Notes under the pieces: model-generated
Databases searched by the model: none
Told to the model about the DNA's origin: nothing
Seen by the model: only the letters and a program-made list of their open reading frames with translations
Program-made: the position numbers and the translations under genes
Shown: one piece after another, positions 1 to 6,260 of the stretch
Layout of the letters: every line of letters starts with the position of its first letter
Numbering within the stretch: position 1 is the stretch's first letter
NCBI GenBank assembly: GCA_016222925.1
Contig: JACRQB010000093.1
Location: forward strand, 1 to 11,947
Direction: 5' to 3'
Length of the DNA stretch: 11,947 bases
From: Nitrospirota bacterium
Lineage (GTDB): Bacteria > Nitrospirota > Nitrospiria > Nitrospirales > Nitrospiraceae

Positions 1-63
1 ATCAGTAAACGCAAACCCAATCTTGGGATACAGCGGTGACGTGGAAACCTGACGAGCGCGCAT
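1..63 (-). CDS. Possible 5' end of an unidentified gene, cut by window edge
   Basis: An ATG at 63-61 opens a frame that stays open for 21 codons to the window edge (MRARQVSTSPLYPKIG and onward). A perfect AGGAGG Shine-Dalgarno lies at 75-70, six bases before the ATG, which is the main reason to report it. I do not recognise the peptide. Its position, about 75 bp beyond the point where the neighbouring toxin gene loses homology, would fit a transposase starting just inside the end of an inserted element, but no inverted repeat partner or target duplication can be seen because the rest lies outside the window. A chance start is possible. Confidence 0.3.
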   Translation of the reverse strand, partial: MRARQVSTSPLYPKIGFAFTD

Positions 64-137
64 ACCAAACCTCCTGTGCTCACAAGAGAATTTGGCCATC
101 TACTCTACAGCAAAACCGATTGACTGCGGAATCCGGG

Positions 138-342
138 CTAAATGGCGAACGGAAAGCGCTTGGAGAGACAACGGTGATGACCATATACGACTTGATGGAT
201 TCCGCCGTACAGGAGAAGAGAATCAATATCTGAGAACAAGCAGTCTAGGAAGTAAGCCCCAAGACCGGCCTCCCGACCTTCATAGAAGCGGAAGCCCTGA
301 ATTAAATCATCCCTGGGCTTCGTCCAGGATCCTGATTTTCAC
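138..342 (-). pseudogene. RelE/ParE-type toxin remnant, frameshifted and truncated
   Basis: A GTG at 342-340 overlaps the antitoxin stop by four bases (GTGA), the usual coupling of antitoxin and toxin. It reads VKIRILDEAQ and then hits TGA at 309-307. Dropping one G from the GGG at 313-311 restores a frame that reads DDLIQGFRFYEGREAGLGAY, then FLDCLFSDIDSLLLYGG and ends KRFPFAI at a TAG (140-138). This matches the pattern of RelE/ParE-family ribonuclease or gyrase toxins (Y-E-x-x-x-x-G-L-G-x-Y-F, then YGGIH) up to about residue 68. The expected last ~25 residues, which carry the C-terminal beta strand (usually YY-x-V followed by LDCRR), are missing. A frameshift plus loss of the C terminus makes an active toxin very unlikely, unless the extra G is a sequencing error, in which case the truncation still remains. 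Confidence 0.75.
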
Positions 343-557
343 AGGACCTTGTTTCGGATGTCCGCTTTGGCGGTTTCCCAATCGATGAATTGAGATTGTC
401 CCTCGACGAGTCGTTGGCGACGCTCATCAAGGATGTCTTTATGCCAGGCAGGGGACTCGATGGCTTCCGGAGTACGGGCAATGTCTTCCCAGAGAGACTC
501 CATCGCAGCAAGTTTCTCATGGAGACTCATGTCTTTGAGAGGGAGGTCGAAGGGCAT
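339..557 (-). CDS. Addiction-module antitoxin (Unstab_antitox-like)
   Basis: This 72-residue protein starts MPFDLPLKDMSLHEKLAAME and has the core LWEDIARTPEAIESPAWHK followed by ILDERRQRL and a final DWETAKADIRNKVL. This is the layout of the small putative addiction-module components (PF09720/TIGR02574 type), which bind and neutralise a RelE/ParE toxin and usually repress their own promoter. The length is normal for the family and the frame is intact. The toxin gene overlaps its stop codon but is broken, so this looks like an orphan antitoxin. It has little Shine-Dalgarno sequence before the ATG, and a candidate promoter ends only a few bases upstream, so the message could be nearly leaderless. 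Family assignment is by pattern recognition only. Confidence 0.85.
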   Translation of the reverse strand: MPFDLPLKDMSLHEKLAAMESLWEDIARTPEAIESPAWHKDILDERRQRLVEGQSQFIDWETAKADIRNKVL

Positions 558-563
558 GGGCTC

Positions 564-591
564 AGTATACCTCAGCGACGAGCAGATTCAA
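564..591 (-). promoter_or_regulatory. Candidate sigma70-type promoter for the antitoxin
   Basis: On the minus strand TTGAAT (591-586, 4/6 to TTGACA), a 16-bp spacer and TATACT (569-564, 5/6 to TATAAT) end six bases before the antitoxin ATG. A start site at the usual distance would fall at or next to the ATG, giving a leaderless or near-leaderless transcript. This fits the weak ribosome site there. The cytochrome upstream ends at 631, so an independent promoter for the toxin-antitoxin pair is expected. Confidence 0.4.
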
Positions 592-630
592 ATCCATCAG
601 GTTTCACATCCTGCCTGTTACACCTCACAG

Positions 631-1878
631 CTACTTGCCGACCGGAATATTCTCCGTGCGTTTCACGATCTCGATCGGTTGGAAGACTGGGTCTTGTGAG
701 CCCTGTGATGACTCAGCTTCGACGCGCTGGAGGAACGAGGCAGGGCCATTTAACGGAGCGTAATTGAGTCCGACTTCGACATCGAATGTCTTCGTATCTT
801 TCGGCGTCGGAAATATGAAGGTTTCTTCCCTGGTCTCTTCGGGTTTTAGGACCGTATCTTCAGCGACCTTCACTGCTTCAAAGTCAAACACGGTTTGCTG
901 TCCCTGGGCATCCAGATATGTCCGACCATACACACGCTTATCGGTGAACACCATTTTCAGATTTTTCCCTTTGATGTCCAGATTGAGAACCACCGAAGCC
1001 CAGGCCGGATGGGTGGCAGGGAGATTATGCGGCACCAGACTCTGGACCTTCACCACAACGGTGGTTTTGTCGCCGTCGATCCTGGTCTGCACGTCCAGCT
1101 TCGCCGCTTCTTGGCGCAATTTACCGATGCGCCCTGGGAAGCTATGGTTGGCGATCTTTCGCTTCTTTTCTCCATTGGCTGATTCCCCGACTTGCTGGGG
1201 CATGTGGCAGGTCTGGCATTCTTTCCCTGACTTGACTGCCCGGCTCTGATCCCAATTTCCGAGCAAATCGTTGGCCTTGCCCAAGTTCGCCGCTGAAGGC
1301 ACGGACTGATGGCAGTTCAGGCAGAGATCAGACTTCTGAAATAGGCTCAGTTCCATCGACTGGTGCGCGAGGTTCTGGACAAAGTCCTTGTAGGGTCCGT
1401 AGAGCGTCTTTCCGCCGATCTCATACTTCGGCTCCGGGGGATGCTTAGCCCGGTCTACCTGCTTGATGAGATGGCACTGGCTACAGGCGACGCCATCCAA
1501 GGAGGGGTCGCCCGCTTTCGCCTGATCCACAAAGAGCTGCGCATGATCCTGGAACTCCCGCACATGCGGAGCATGGCAACGGAAACACACCGCTTTATCC
1601 TTCCCACCCGGTGAATTGAGATACGCGTCGAGCGCCGCGCGAAACGCCGGGGAATGGATGGACTTCGCCAGGGGCGAGGTTTCCCACTCTTCATAGACCC
1701 GTTCATGACACCGTTTGCACTTGGTGGAATGGGGGAAGGTTTTCTCGACCACTGCCTGACTACCGGCATTCGGTACCTGAGCAAGAGCCAGCCCGCCACC
1801 AGCGAATGCGAGAATGCATGCCGCAACGACAACACAGAATCCCACGACCTGCTTCGTGTCCATGCATCGCTGATACAT
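631..1878 (-). CDS. Periplasmic pentaheme cytochrome c (c554-like), copy 2
   Basis: A protein of 415 residues with a Sec signal peptide (hydrophobic residues 11-31, probable cleavage after ALAQ at 34). Five CxxCH heme c motifs follow: CKRCH 54-58, CFRCH 98-102, CSQCH 132-136, CLNCH 186-190 and CQTCH 221-225. The HERVYEEWETSPLAKS stretch after the first heme is typical of cytochrome c554-type multiheme domains. Residues ~265-400 carry no heme motif and look beta-rich; this tail (VPHNLPATHPAW, then a paired-strand region) is common in such cytochromes. It should act in periplasmic electron transfer; the partner is unknown. The ATG at 1878 lies seven bases after the stop of the preceding paralog. 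An upstream GTG (1905) would overlap that gene and a later ATG (1863) also leaves a usable signal peptide; neither has a clear Shine-Dalgarno. No terminator is seen downstream. Confidence 0.85.
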   Translation of the reverse strand: MYQRCMDTKQVVGFCVVVAACILAFAGGGLALAQVPNAGSQAVVEKTFPHSTKCKRCHERVYEEWETSPLAKSIHSPAFRAALDAYLNSPGGKDKAVCFRCHAPHVREFQDHAQLFVDQAKAGDPSLDGVACSQCHLIKQVDRAKHPPEPKYEIGGKTLYGPYKDFVQNLAHQSMELSLFQKSDLCLNCHQSVPSAANLGKANDLLGNWDQSRAVKSGKECQTCHMPQQVGESANGEKKRKIANHSFPGRIGKLRQEAAKLDVQTRIDGDKTTVVVKVQSLVPHNLPATHPAWASVVLNLDIKGKNLKMVFTDKRVYGRTYLDAQGQQTVFDFEAVKVAEDTVLKPEETREETFIFPTPKDTKTFDVEVGLNYAPLNGPASFLQRVEAESSQGSQDPVFQPIEIVKRTENIPVGK

Positions 1879-1885
1879 TGTTTTT

Positions 1886-3151
1886 CTAAGAAAGGGATTT
1901 AACACGATAGGTTAGAAAATGCCGCTGCGTGTATTCCTGGATAATCTTTCTCGCCTCCTCCCTCTCTGCATCCGTCTGAAGTATGGCGAGGTATTTCTCC
2001 TGTAACACTGGTTCAGGAGTGGGGATCAGCGCATAGGTGAGCACGGCTTCGATCGATGCTGCAGCTGTCCCGGCTGGGAGCGTCAGCGCAAATGGAACCT
2101 TCCTCGTGTTGCCGCCCTTGATGAAGGGGTCAGGAATCGGACCGCGAAGAATTTTATCGTAAGGCAAGCCAAATTGTTTCGTCTCTTCCGCTAAAATCTT
2201 GCCTGCCGCGTCCTTCGCCGTGACAGTCAAAAAGAACTGTTTCAGCACCGGATCGCCGTCCGGGAAACTGTGCGGAAGACTGCCGACCTTCACAATCCCG
2301 GTTCCCTCCACCACCGTGCCGATCTTCGTCACATCCACATCGATGCGAGGCATCCATTCAGCCTGCAGATTCCGATTCTTGAGCATCGTCCCAGCAACGA
2401 CGACACCGCGAAACCAGTGTCGTCCGATGGCTCTCGTCATAGCCCCACGTCTGGACGTGGAACTGCCAGTCGAGGGCTCCATATGGCAATCCTGGCAAAC
2501 CGTTCCCTCAAGAATGTCTCCCGGCAGATTCTTCTGCGCCACATCCTTCACTTTGTCGAAATGGCAAGCGGCACAATAATTGGCCCCTCGAAAGTGCTCA
2601 GACTGCGCGGCAGGATGGACAAGATTTTCTTCGGGATTGGAATAGGGGCCATAGAGCATGCTCCCCGGCTGCAATATGAACGTCGGCGGCGAATGTGAGC
2701 TCTTTGCCATCCCGTTCATCAAATGGCACGCTGAGCAACCGATTCCTTCGATTCCCGACTTGCGGGCAAGCACGTCCGCCACTATTTTCTCGGCATGCTG
2801 AGGGAACACGGTAACGGCAGGCACATGACAGGAGAGGCATCGTCCCTGTTCATCAGGCGACGGATTCGTCTGTTTCCAAAGACCCAACACCGTTCGGAAG
2901 ACAGGTGACTCCAACGACGTGCCATGTAAAAGGGCCGCATCCACTCGGCCAAAGGTCTTCAAATCCGGCGTCTGCTCTCTAACGCCCTTCCACTCTTCGT
3001 AATGACGCTCATGGCACTGTTTGCAGTCTTCCGAACGGATGAAGACTTTCTCGATTTCAGCTACCCACTCAGGCACAGACCGACCATCCGACTCTTGAGC
3101 GATTGCCCGATCGTGATAGAGGCTGCTGCTTCCTAGAAGCAAAAGAAGCAT
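1886..3151 (-). CDS. Periplasmic pentaheme cytochrome c (c554-like), copy 1
   Basis: From the ATG at 3151 this is a 421-residue protein, close in length to its 415-residue neighbour. It has a short hydrophobic leader (MLLLLLGSSSLYHDRAIAQ) and five CxxCH motifs: CKQCH 43-47, CLSCH 105-109, CSACH 139-143, CAACH 193-197 and CQDCH 219-223. The first heme is followed by HERHYEEW, and SMLYGPYSN (164-172) matches LYGPYKD in the neighbour, so the two are tandem paralogs. A heme-free beta-rich domain fills residues ~265-385. The start is uncertain. The frame stays open upstream through a palindromic repeat (3203-3329), giving a TTG at 3214, an ATG at 3322 (478 residues) and a TTG at 3349. The 3151 leader lacks a charged n-region, which CRQGARLAA just upstream would supply. 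The repeat may therefore have displaced the native start. The likely role is periplasmic electron transfer. Confidence 0.8.
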   Translation of the reverse strand: MLLLLLGSSSLYHDRAIAQESDGRSVPEWVAEIEKVFIRSEDCKQCHERHYEEWKGVREQTPDLKTFGRVDAALLHGTSLESPVFRTVLGLWKQTNPSPDEQGRCLSCHVPAVTVFPQHAEKIVADVLARKSGIEGIGCSACHLMNGMAKSSHSPPTFILQPGSMLYGPYSNPEENLVHPAAQSEHFRGANYCAACHFDKVKDVAQKNLPGDILEGTVCQDCHMEPSTGSSTSRRGAMTRAIGRHWFRGVVVAGTMLKNRNLQAEWMPRIDVDVTKIGTVVEGTGIVKVGSLPHSFPDGDPVLKQFFLTVTAKDAAGKILAEETKQFGLPYDKILRGPIPDPFIKGGNTRKVPFALTLPAGTAAASIEAVLTYALIPTPEPVLQEKYLAILQTDAEREEARKIIQEYTQRHFLTYRVKSLS

Positions 3152-3202
3152 CGCAGCAAGCCTGGCTCCCTGGCGACAGGAAGATGTTTTTGCAAATTCT
3201 TG

Positions 3203-3329
3203 CAGGATGTTCAAAATGGCTGTCCAGCGAGGCCACAGCGAGCGAAGAAGCGAGCCGTACGCGGCTCGGTACGTTGAGCTTCGGAGCGATGCGAGAACGA
3301 AGCTGGCGGACTTTTTCAACATCCTGCTA
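3203..3329. repeat. Palindromic repeat element, copy R1
   Basis: One of three ~125-bp copies. On the plus strand it runs from CAGGATGTTC to CAACATCCTGCTA, and its ends are imperfect inverted repeats (CAGGATG/CATCCTG, then an A/T-run, then CCAGC/GCTGG). A nested hairpin, CGTAC-N8-GTACG, lies in the middle, supported by an inner stem GAAGC/GCTTC. It sits between the PDZ gene and the first cytochrome. Its edge gives the TAG stop (3329-3327) of the PDZ gene, and its minus strand is open in frame with the cytochrome. Confidence 0.9.
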
Positions 3330-3764
3330 ATCCCGCTTACAGCCGACAAAATGAAAATTCACCCCCCAGCCGACCGGATCGCCAGGATCTGCCGGCTCAT
3401 AGGTGCCGACCGTAAAATTACATTCTTTCATCGCTTTCTTAATGGCTCGTCCGAAATCCGCCATGCTTCGGATCTCCTGCTTATCGATTTCCTTAATGAC
3501 GGAACGAACCTTAATCCCTGCGTAATCCGCGCGTGAATTCCCAATCACTTCGAACACGGCGACTCCCTGCGGTTGCTGAAGTTTCAGTTCTTTCTGAATG
3601 TCCTCGTCCACGGCTCCGACGACAATCCCGAATTCCTCTCCCAGCTTCGATGCTTCCGCCTCGGTCATCTCACCATTGGATATTTCAGCCTGGGTAACTG
3701 CCATATCAACAACCAACAGTGCGCTCATCAAACTAATCGTCCACCCCCAGTTCACCCTCTTCAT
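3327..3764 (-). CDS. Secreted stand-alone PDZ-domain protein
   Basis: A protein of 145 residues with a Sec signal peptide (MKRVNWGWTISLMSALLVVD, likely cut near VTQA) and one PDZ-like domain at about residues 45-112: FGIVVGAVDEDIQKELKL, then GVAVFEVIGNSRADYAGIKV and IKEIDKQEIRSMADFGRAIK. This is the arrangement of PDZ domains in periplasmic HtrA-type proteases (carboxylate-binding loop, SxAxxAGI-like step, then V-I-x-E-I-D). There is no protease domain, so it probably binds peptide C termini as an adaptor or assembly factor. The last ~30 residues (CNFTVGTYEPADPGD and onward) match nothing I know. The gene is bracketed by repeat copies R2 (28 bp upstream of the ATG) and R1 (which supplies its stop), so the native C terminus may have been altered. 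Only a weak GAG precedes the ATG. Confidence 0.75.
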   Translation of the reverse strand: MKRVNWGWTISLMSALLVVDMAVTQAEISNGEMTEAEASKLGEEFGIVVGAVDEDIQKELKLQQPQGVAVFEVIGNSRADYAGIKVRSVIKEIDKQEIRSMADFGRAIKKAMKECNFTVGTYEPADPGDPVGWGVNFHFVGCKRD

Positions 3765-3792
3765 TCGTATCTCGTGATTCGTGCGAATCCCA

Positions 3793-3918
3793 CAGGATGG
3801 TCAAAAAGGCTGTCCAGCGAGGCCGCAGCGAGCGAAAGGCCGAGTCGTACGTGGTTGGTACGTTGAGGCCTTGAGCGATGCGAGAACAAAGCTGGCGGCC
3901 TTTTTCACCATCCTGCTA
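3793..3918. repeat. Palindromic repeat element, copy R2
   Basis: Second copy, from CAGGATGGTC to CACCATCCTGCTA. The central hairpin is CGTAC-N7-GTACG with an inner stem AAGGCC/GGCCTT, and the outer arms (CAAAAAGGC with the complementary GCCTTTTTC) pair almost completely. It fills nearly the whole gap between the second gamma-like gene and the PDZ gene, and its edge supplies the TAG stop (3918-3916) of the former. As RNA it would be a long hairpin within the transcript, where it could act as a processing, stabilising or attenuating element; that role is inferred. Confidence 0.9.
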
Positions 3919-4740
3919 CAGCCCTGCTACGGGATCGATGCTCAACTGAAACCATGGCGCCACGGCCTTCTGGCCGTTTCGCTCTTTGTTTTCCCCATTC
4001 CACACGGCGAATGACACGGTTTGCATACGACCGGGAACGAGCGTGGCTTCATTCTCCTGTTCTTCGCTCACCAGAGGGCGGCGCATCACGACATGCCAGA
4101 CACCGTCCTTCCATACCGCCTGTCCCTGCACCCGCCCTTGTTTATCTTTGGTGGTCAAGGTGCTGAATCCCCCACCGATCAAATCCTCCACGGACGAAAC
4201 CCGTCGGGGAATGACTTCGAATGTCCGAACCCCGCCTTCTTTTTTTTCTGATGTCCGAGCCGCCCGTCGATCGATATCGGTTTGCCAGTCCGCCTTCCAA
4301 TGCCAGATATTGATGTAGTGGTCCAGCTGCCCCATGCAGAAAAATGCCGGCGCATCGCCGAGCGGAAGGCCAATCGCGACACCATCCCGGAAGGTCCCCG
4401 GAGTGAGCCGATCATTCTTCGTGTTGTCCTGCCATTCCAGCAGAAAGGCGATCTCGGTCCCGTTGTGGATGGACCGTACGGTTAGCGCACGCACCGTGGG
4501 TTCCGGCCACACCGGCCTGGTGATCACCTGCCCGCTCAGAGGAATTGTGATCGGTGAAACCTGTTGCCAAGCGATATCATCGGCAGCATTCGGCAGATCA
4601 CCGTGGACCACGTACGATCTGATGGTCATCCCCTCGGAACTGACCAGCGGAATCCCAAACGCCCCGAGCACACTGGCCACGACAATCAGACCAGAAAAAA
4701 ACCCAACGAGATGAGAGCGGGAACTGTCGATGTACGTCAT
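3916..4740 (-). CDS. NXR/type II DMSO-reductase gamma-like heme b protein, paralog 2
   Basis: A protein of 274 residues with an N-terminal hydrophobic segment (11-35; signal peptide or anchor). It is followed by an ethylbenzene-dehydrogenase-type heme b domain (PF09459-like), as in NxrC, EbdC and ClrC gamma subunits, which pass electrons between the catalytic/iron-sulfur subunits and a soluble or membrane partner. Visible landmarks are IPLSGQVITRP (66-76), FLLEWQDNTKND (99-110), FRDGVAIGLPL (117-127), FFCMG (133-137) with HYINIWHWKADW (141-152), SSVEDL (182-187) and ERNGQKAVAPWF (253-264). By comparison with the family, Met136 and Lys258 are the likely axial heme ligands; both are present. 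The ATG at 4740 was chosen because the longer frame needs a TTG at 4788; no strong Shine-Dalgarno is seen. Its last residues, DPVAGL, go beyond the end of paralog 1 and stop on a TAG given by repeat R2. Confidence 0.8.
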   Translation of the reverse strand: MTYIDSSRSHLVGFFSGLIVVASVLGAFGIPLVSSEGMTIRSYVVHGDLPNAADDIAWQQVSPITIPLSGQVITRPVWPEPTVRALTVRSIHNGTEIAFLLEWQDNTKNDRLTPGTFRDGVAIGLPLGDAPAFFCMGQLDHYINIWHWKADWQTDIDRRAARTSEKKEGGVRTFEVIPRRVSSVEDLIGGGFSTLTTKDKQGRVQGQAVWKDGVWHVVMRRPLVSEEQENEATLVPGRMQTVSFAVWNGENKERNGQKAVAPWFQLSIDPVAGL

Positions 4741-4826
4741 TCGCACCGCACAGGGCTCCGAGAGAAAACCGAACTCAGAATACCACAAAACCCGTGCGGG
4801 ACAAACGTGAAGGATCGAGGTGAGGG

Positions 4827-5954
4827 TTAGACAAGCTTCAGACGGCGGATCTTGTTTTCTCCGCGTTCGCAGATGTAGAGGTGGTCTTGTGAATCCATGA
4901 CCAAACCGACGGGTGAATTCACCACGGCCTCAATCGCCAACAGGCCGTCGCCGTGTTTCAACATCCCTGCCGATTCCTTGGCGACAAATCGAGCGGCGCC
5001 GCAGCCGCCGATATTCTTATCCTCATACCCACTGTCGCCATTCCCCGCCACCGTGGTCATGACACCGGTCTTGACATCCACCTTACGGACCCGATGATTC
5101 ATGGTATCGGAAATGTACAGATTGCCTTCGTGATCAAAGACCACGGCCTCTGGGGCGTGAAGCATGGCTCTGACGGCCGGCTTATCGTCACCATCATATC
5201 CGTATCGGCAGACCCCTGCGACCGTCGAAATAATTCCCGTCTGGGAATCGATTTTTCTGACACGATTGCTGCCCTTGTCGACCACGTACACATCGCCCTT
5301 TATTCCGATCGCATCGCCTGACAGCACAACCAAATTCCTCGCCACCAACGGCTGTTCTCGCGCTTCATCTTCAGCCGTCCAGGCCCCTGCAATCGTCGTC
5401 ACCATTCCCGTCTTGGGATCATACCGCCTGACCTTGTGCGCTTGGGTATCAGCGATAAAGAGGACATCGTCGCGATCAACGGTAATCGCCGCAGGCCAGG
5501 TCAGATTGACGTCCAGCGCGGGACCGTCCCCATTGAACCCATGCTGACCGGTGCCGATCACCGTCGTAATGATGCCGGTCTCATGATCGATTTTCCGAAT
5601 CCGGTTGCTCCCTGAATCACAGATATACAAATTATTGTGGGAATCAAACGCGACGCCCAAGGGCAGATAGAGTCCGGCTTCTGCACAGGAGCCCTCATCT
5701 CCGCTATAGCAGGTTTCCCCCATGCCGGCGAAATTGTGGAGTGTGCCTTGTAGCAGGTCAATGCGCCGGACTCGGTCAGATCCCGATTCAGCGAAGTACA
5801 GCCACTTCTCTTCCCGGTCCAATGCAACGTGATGGGGGAGCGGGATTCCGGCCTTCACCGCACGTTTGCCATCACCCGTACTTCGGGCCTTGCCGTTTCC
5901 GGCAAAGGTTTCAATGTAACCAGCAGCTAAGCCTAATTCTGTATCCATAGACAT
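4827..5954 (-). CDS. NHL-repeat six-bladed beta-propeller protein
   Basis: A protein of 375 residues made almost wholly of six NHL-type repeats of ~55-60 residues. Each follows the pattern P-x-G-V-A-x-D, then NLYIxDxxxNRVRKID, then TGxITTVAGxGxxGYxGD. Examples are HNNLYICDSGSNRIRKID in repeat 2 and GNLYISDTMNHRVRKVD in repeat 5. The last blade has an insertion of ~25 residues (from GGCGAARFVAKES). Such propellers are usually protein- or ligand-binding platforms; no catalytic motif is visible. No signal peptide is present (starts MSMDTELGLAAGY), so the protein appears cytoplasmic, unlike most of its neighbours. The ATG at 5954 lies six bases after the tatA stop with no Shine-Dalgarno of its own, so translation is probably coupled to tatA. 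An ATG two codons later is an alternative. Confidence 0.8.
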   Translation of the reverse strand: MSMDTELGLAAGYIETFAGNGKARSTGDGKRAVKAGIPLPHHVALDREEKWLYFAESGSDRVRRIDLLQGTLHNFAGMGETCYSGDEGSCAEAGLYLPLGVAFDSHNNLYICDSGSNRIRKIDHETGIITTVIGTGQHGFNGDGPALDVNLTWPAAITVDRDDVLFIADTQAHKVRRYDPKTGMVTTIAGAWTAEDEAREQPLVARNLVVLSGDAIGIKGDVYVVDKGSNRVRKIDSQTGIISTVAGVCRYGYDGDDKPAVRAMLHAPEAVVFDHEGNLYISDTMNHRVRKVDVKTGVMTTVAGNGDSGYEDKNIGGCGAARFVAKESAGMLKHGDGLLAIEAVVNSPVGLVMDSQDHLYICERGENKIRRLKLV

Positions 5955-5960
5955 CGCGGG

Positions 5961-6236
5961 CTAGACGCGTGGAGCCGGCTGTGCAGCAGCCCCGGCAGCT
6001 TGATTCAATGTGGCATTCTGAGTGGGCGCTGCGGTCACCGCCTGCGGCGCCGTCGCTTGTTGAGCCGCGGCCTGTGCTTCGGCCTCGATCGCATCCGCCT
6101 CATGGACTGACTTCTTAAATCCCTTGATTGCCTTGCCGATCCCCTCTCCTAACTGCGGTAATTTCCCCGCGCCAAAAATAATAAGCACAATCATGAGGAT
6201 GAGAATCAGCTCGGTAAACCCTAGACTCCCAAACAT
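5961..6236 (-). CDS. tatA: Twin-arginine translocase TatA/E-family protein
   Basis: A protein of 91 residues with the classic TatA layout: a short N terminus, one membrane helix (LGFTELILILMIVLIIFGAG, residues 5-24) ending in the conserved FG, then the amphipathic helix KLPQLGEGIGKAIKGFKKSV (25-44), and a Gln/Ala/Pro-rich tail (52-91). TatA oligomers form the pathway for folded, cofactor-loaded Tat substrates such as molybdopterin enzymes. The tail is low in complexity and is likely disordered in the cytoplasm. A good ribosome site (GGAAGAGGTG) precedes the ATG, 24 bp after the TPR gene. Placement beside TorD- and gamma-like genes fits export of a molybdoenzyme, though no tatB or tatC is visible. 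It could be a system-specific extra copy. Confidence 0.93.
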   Translation of the reverse strand: MFGSLGFTELILILMIVLIIFGAGKLPQLGEGIGKAIKGFKKSVHEADAIEAEAQAAAQQATAPQAVTAAPTQNATLNQAAGAAAQPAPRV

Positions 6237-6260
6237 AGTGCACCTCTTCCTAAAGGTAAG

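Noticed and set aside
601..614. TTTCACATCCTGC resembles the right edge of the palindromic repeat and lies just after the last cytochrome
   Set aside because: Only ~12 bases match and one base of the edge is missing, with no second arm. It may be a decayed end but cannot be told from chance.
764..1249. Open frame of 161 codons on the plus strand
   Set aside because: It overlaps the pentaheme cytochrome in antisense and reads as low-complexity Ser/Thr/Arg sequence.
2445..2460. CCACGTC-TG-GACGTGG hairpin
   Set aside because: It lies inside the first cytochrome gene with a two-base loop and no T-run; most likely codon-driven.
3203..3918. Two repeat copies ~590 bp apart, considered as a CRISPR or composite transposon
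   Set aside because: The units are ~125 bp palindromes separated by a gene, with no short spacers and no transposase between them. The gene between them is an ordinary PDZ protein with no sign of transfer.
4741..4788. Longer start (TTG at 4788) for gamma-like paralog 2
   Set aside because: It adds MWYSEFGFLSEPCAVR ahead of a good signal segment, uses a rare start codon and has no ribosome site.
4741..4826. Possible promoter TTGTCC-N16-TATTCT before gamma-like paralog 2
   Set aside because: Both boxes match only 4/6 positions, which is too weak to call in this base composition.
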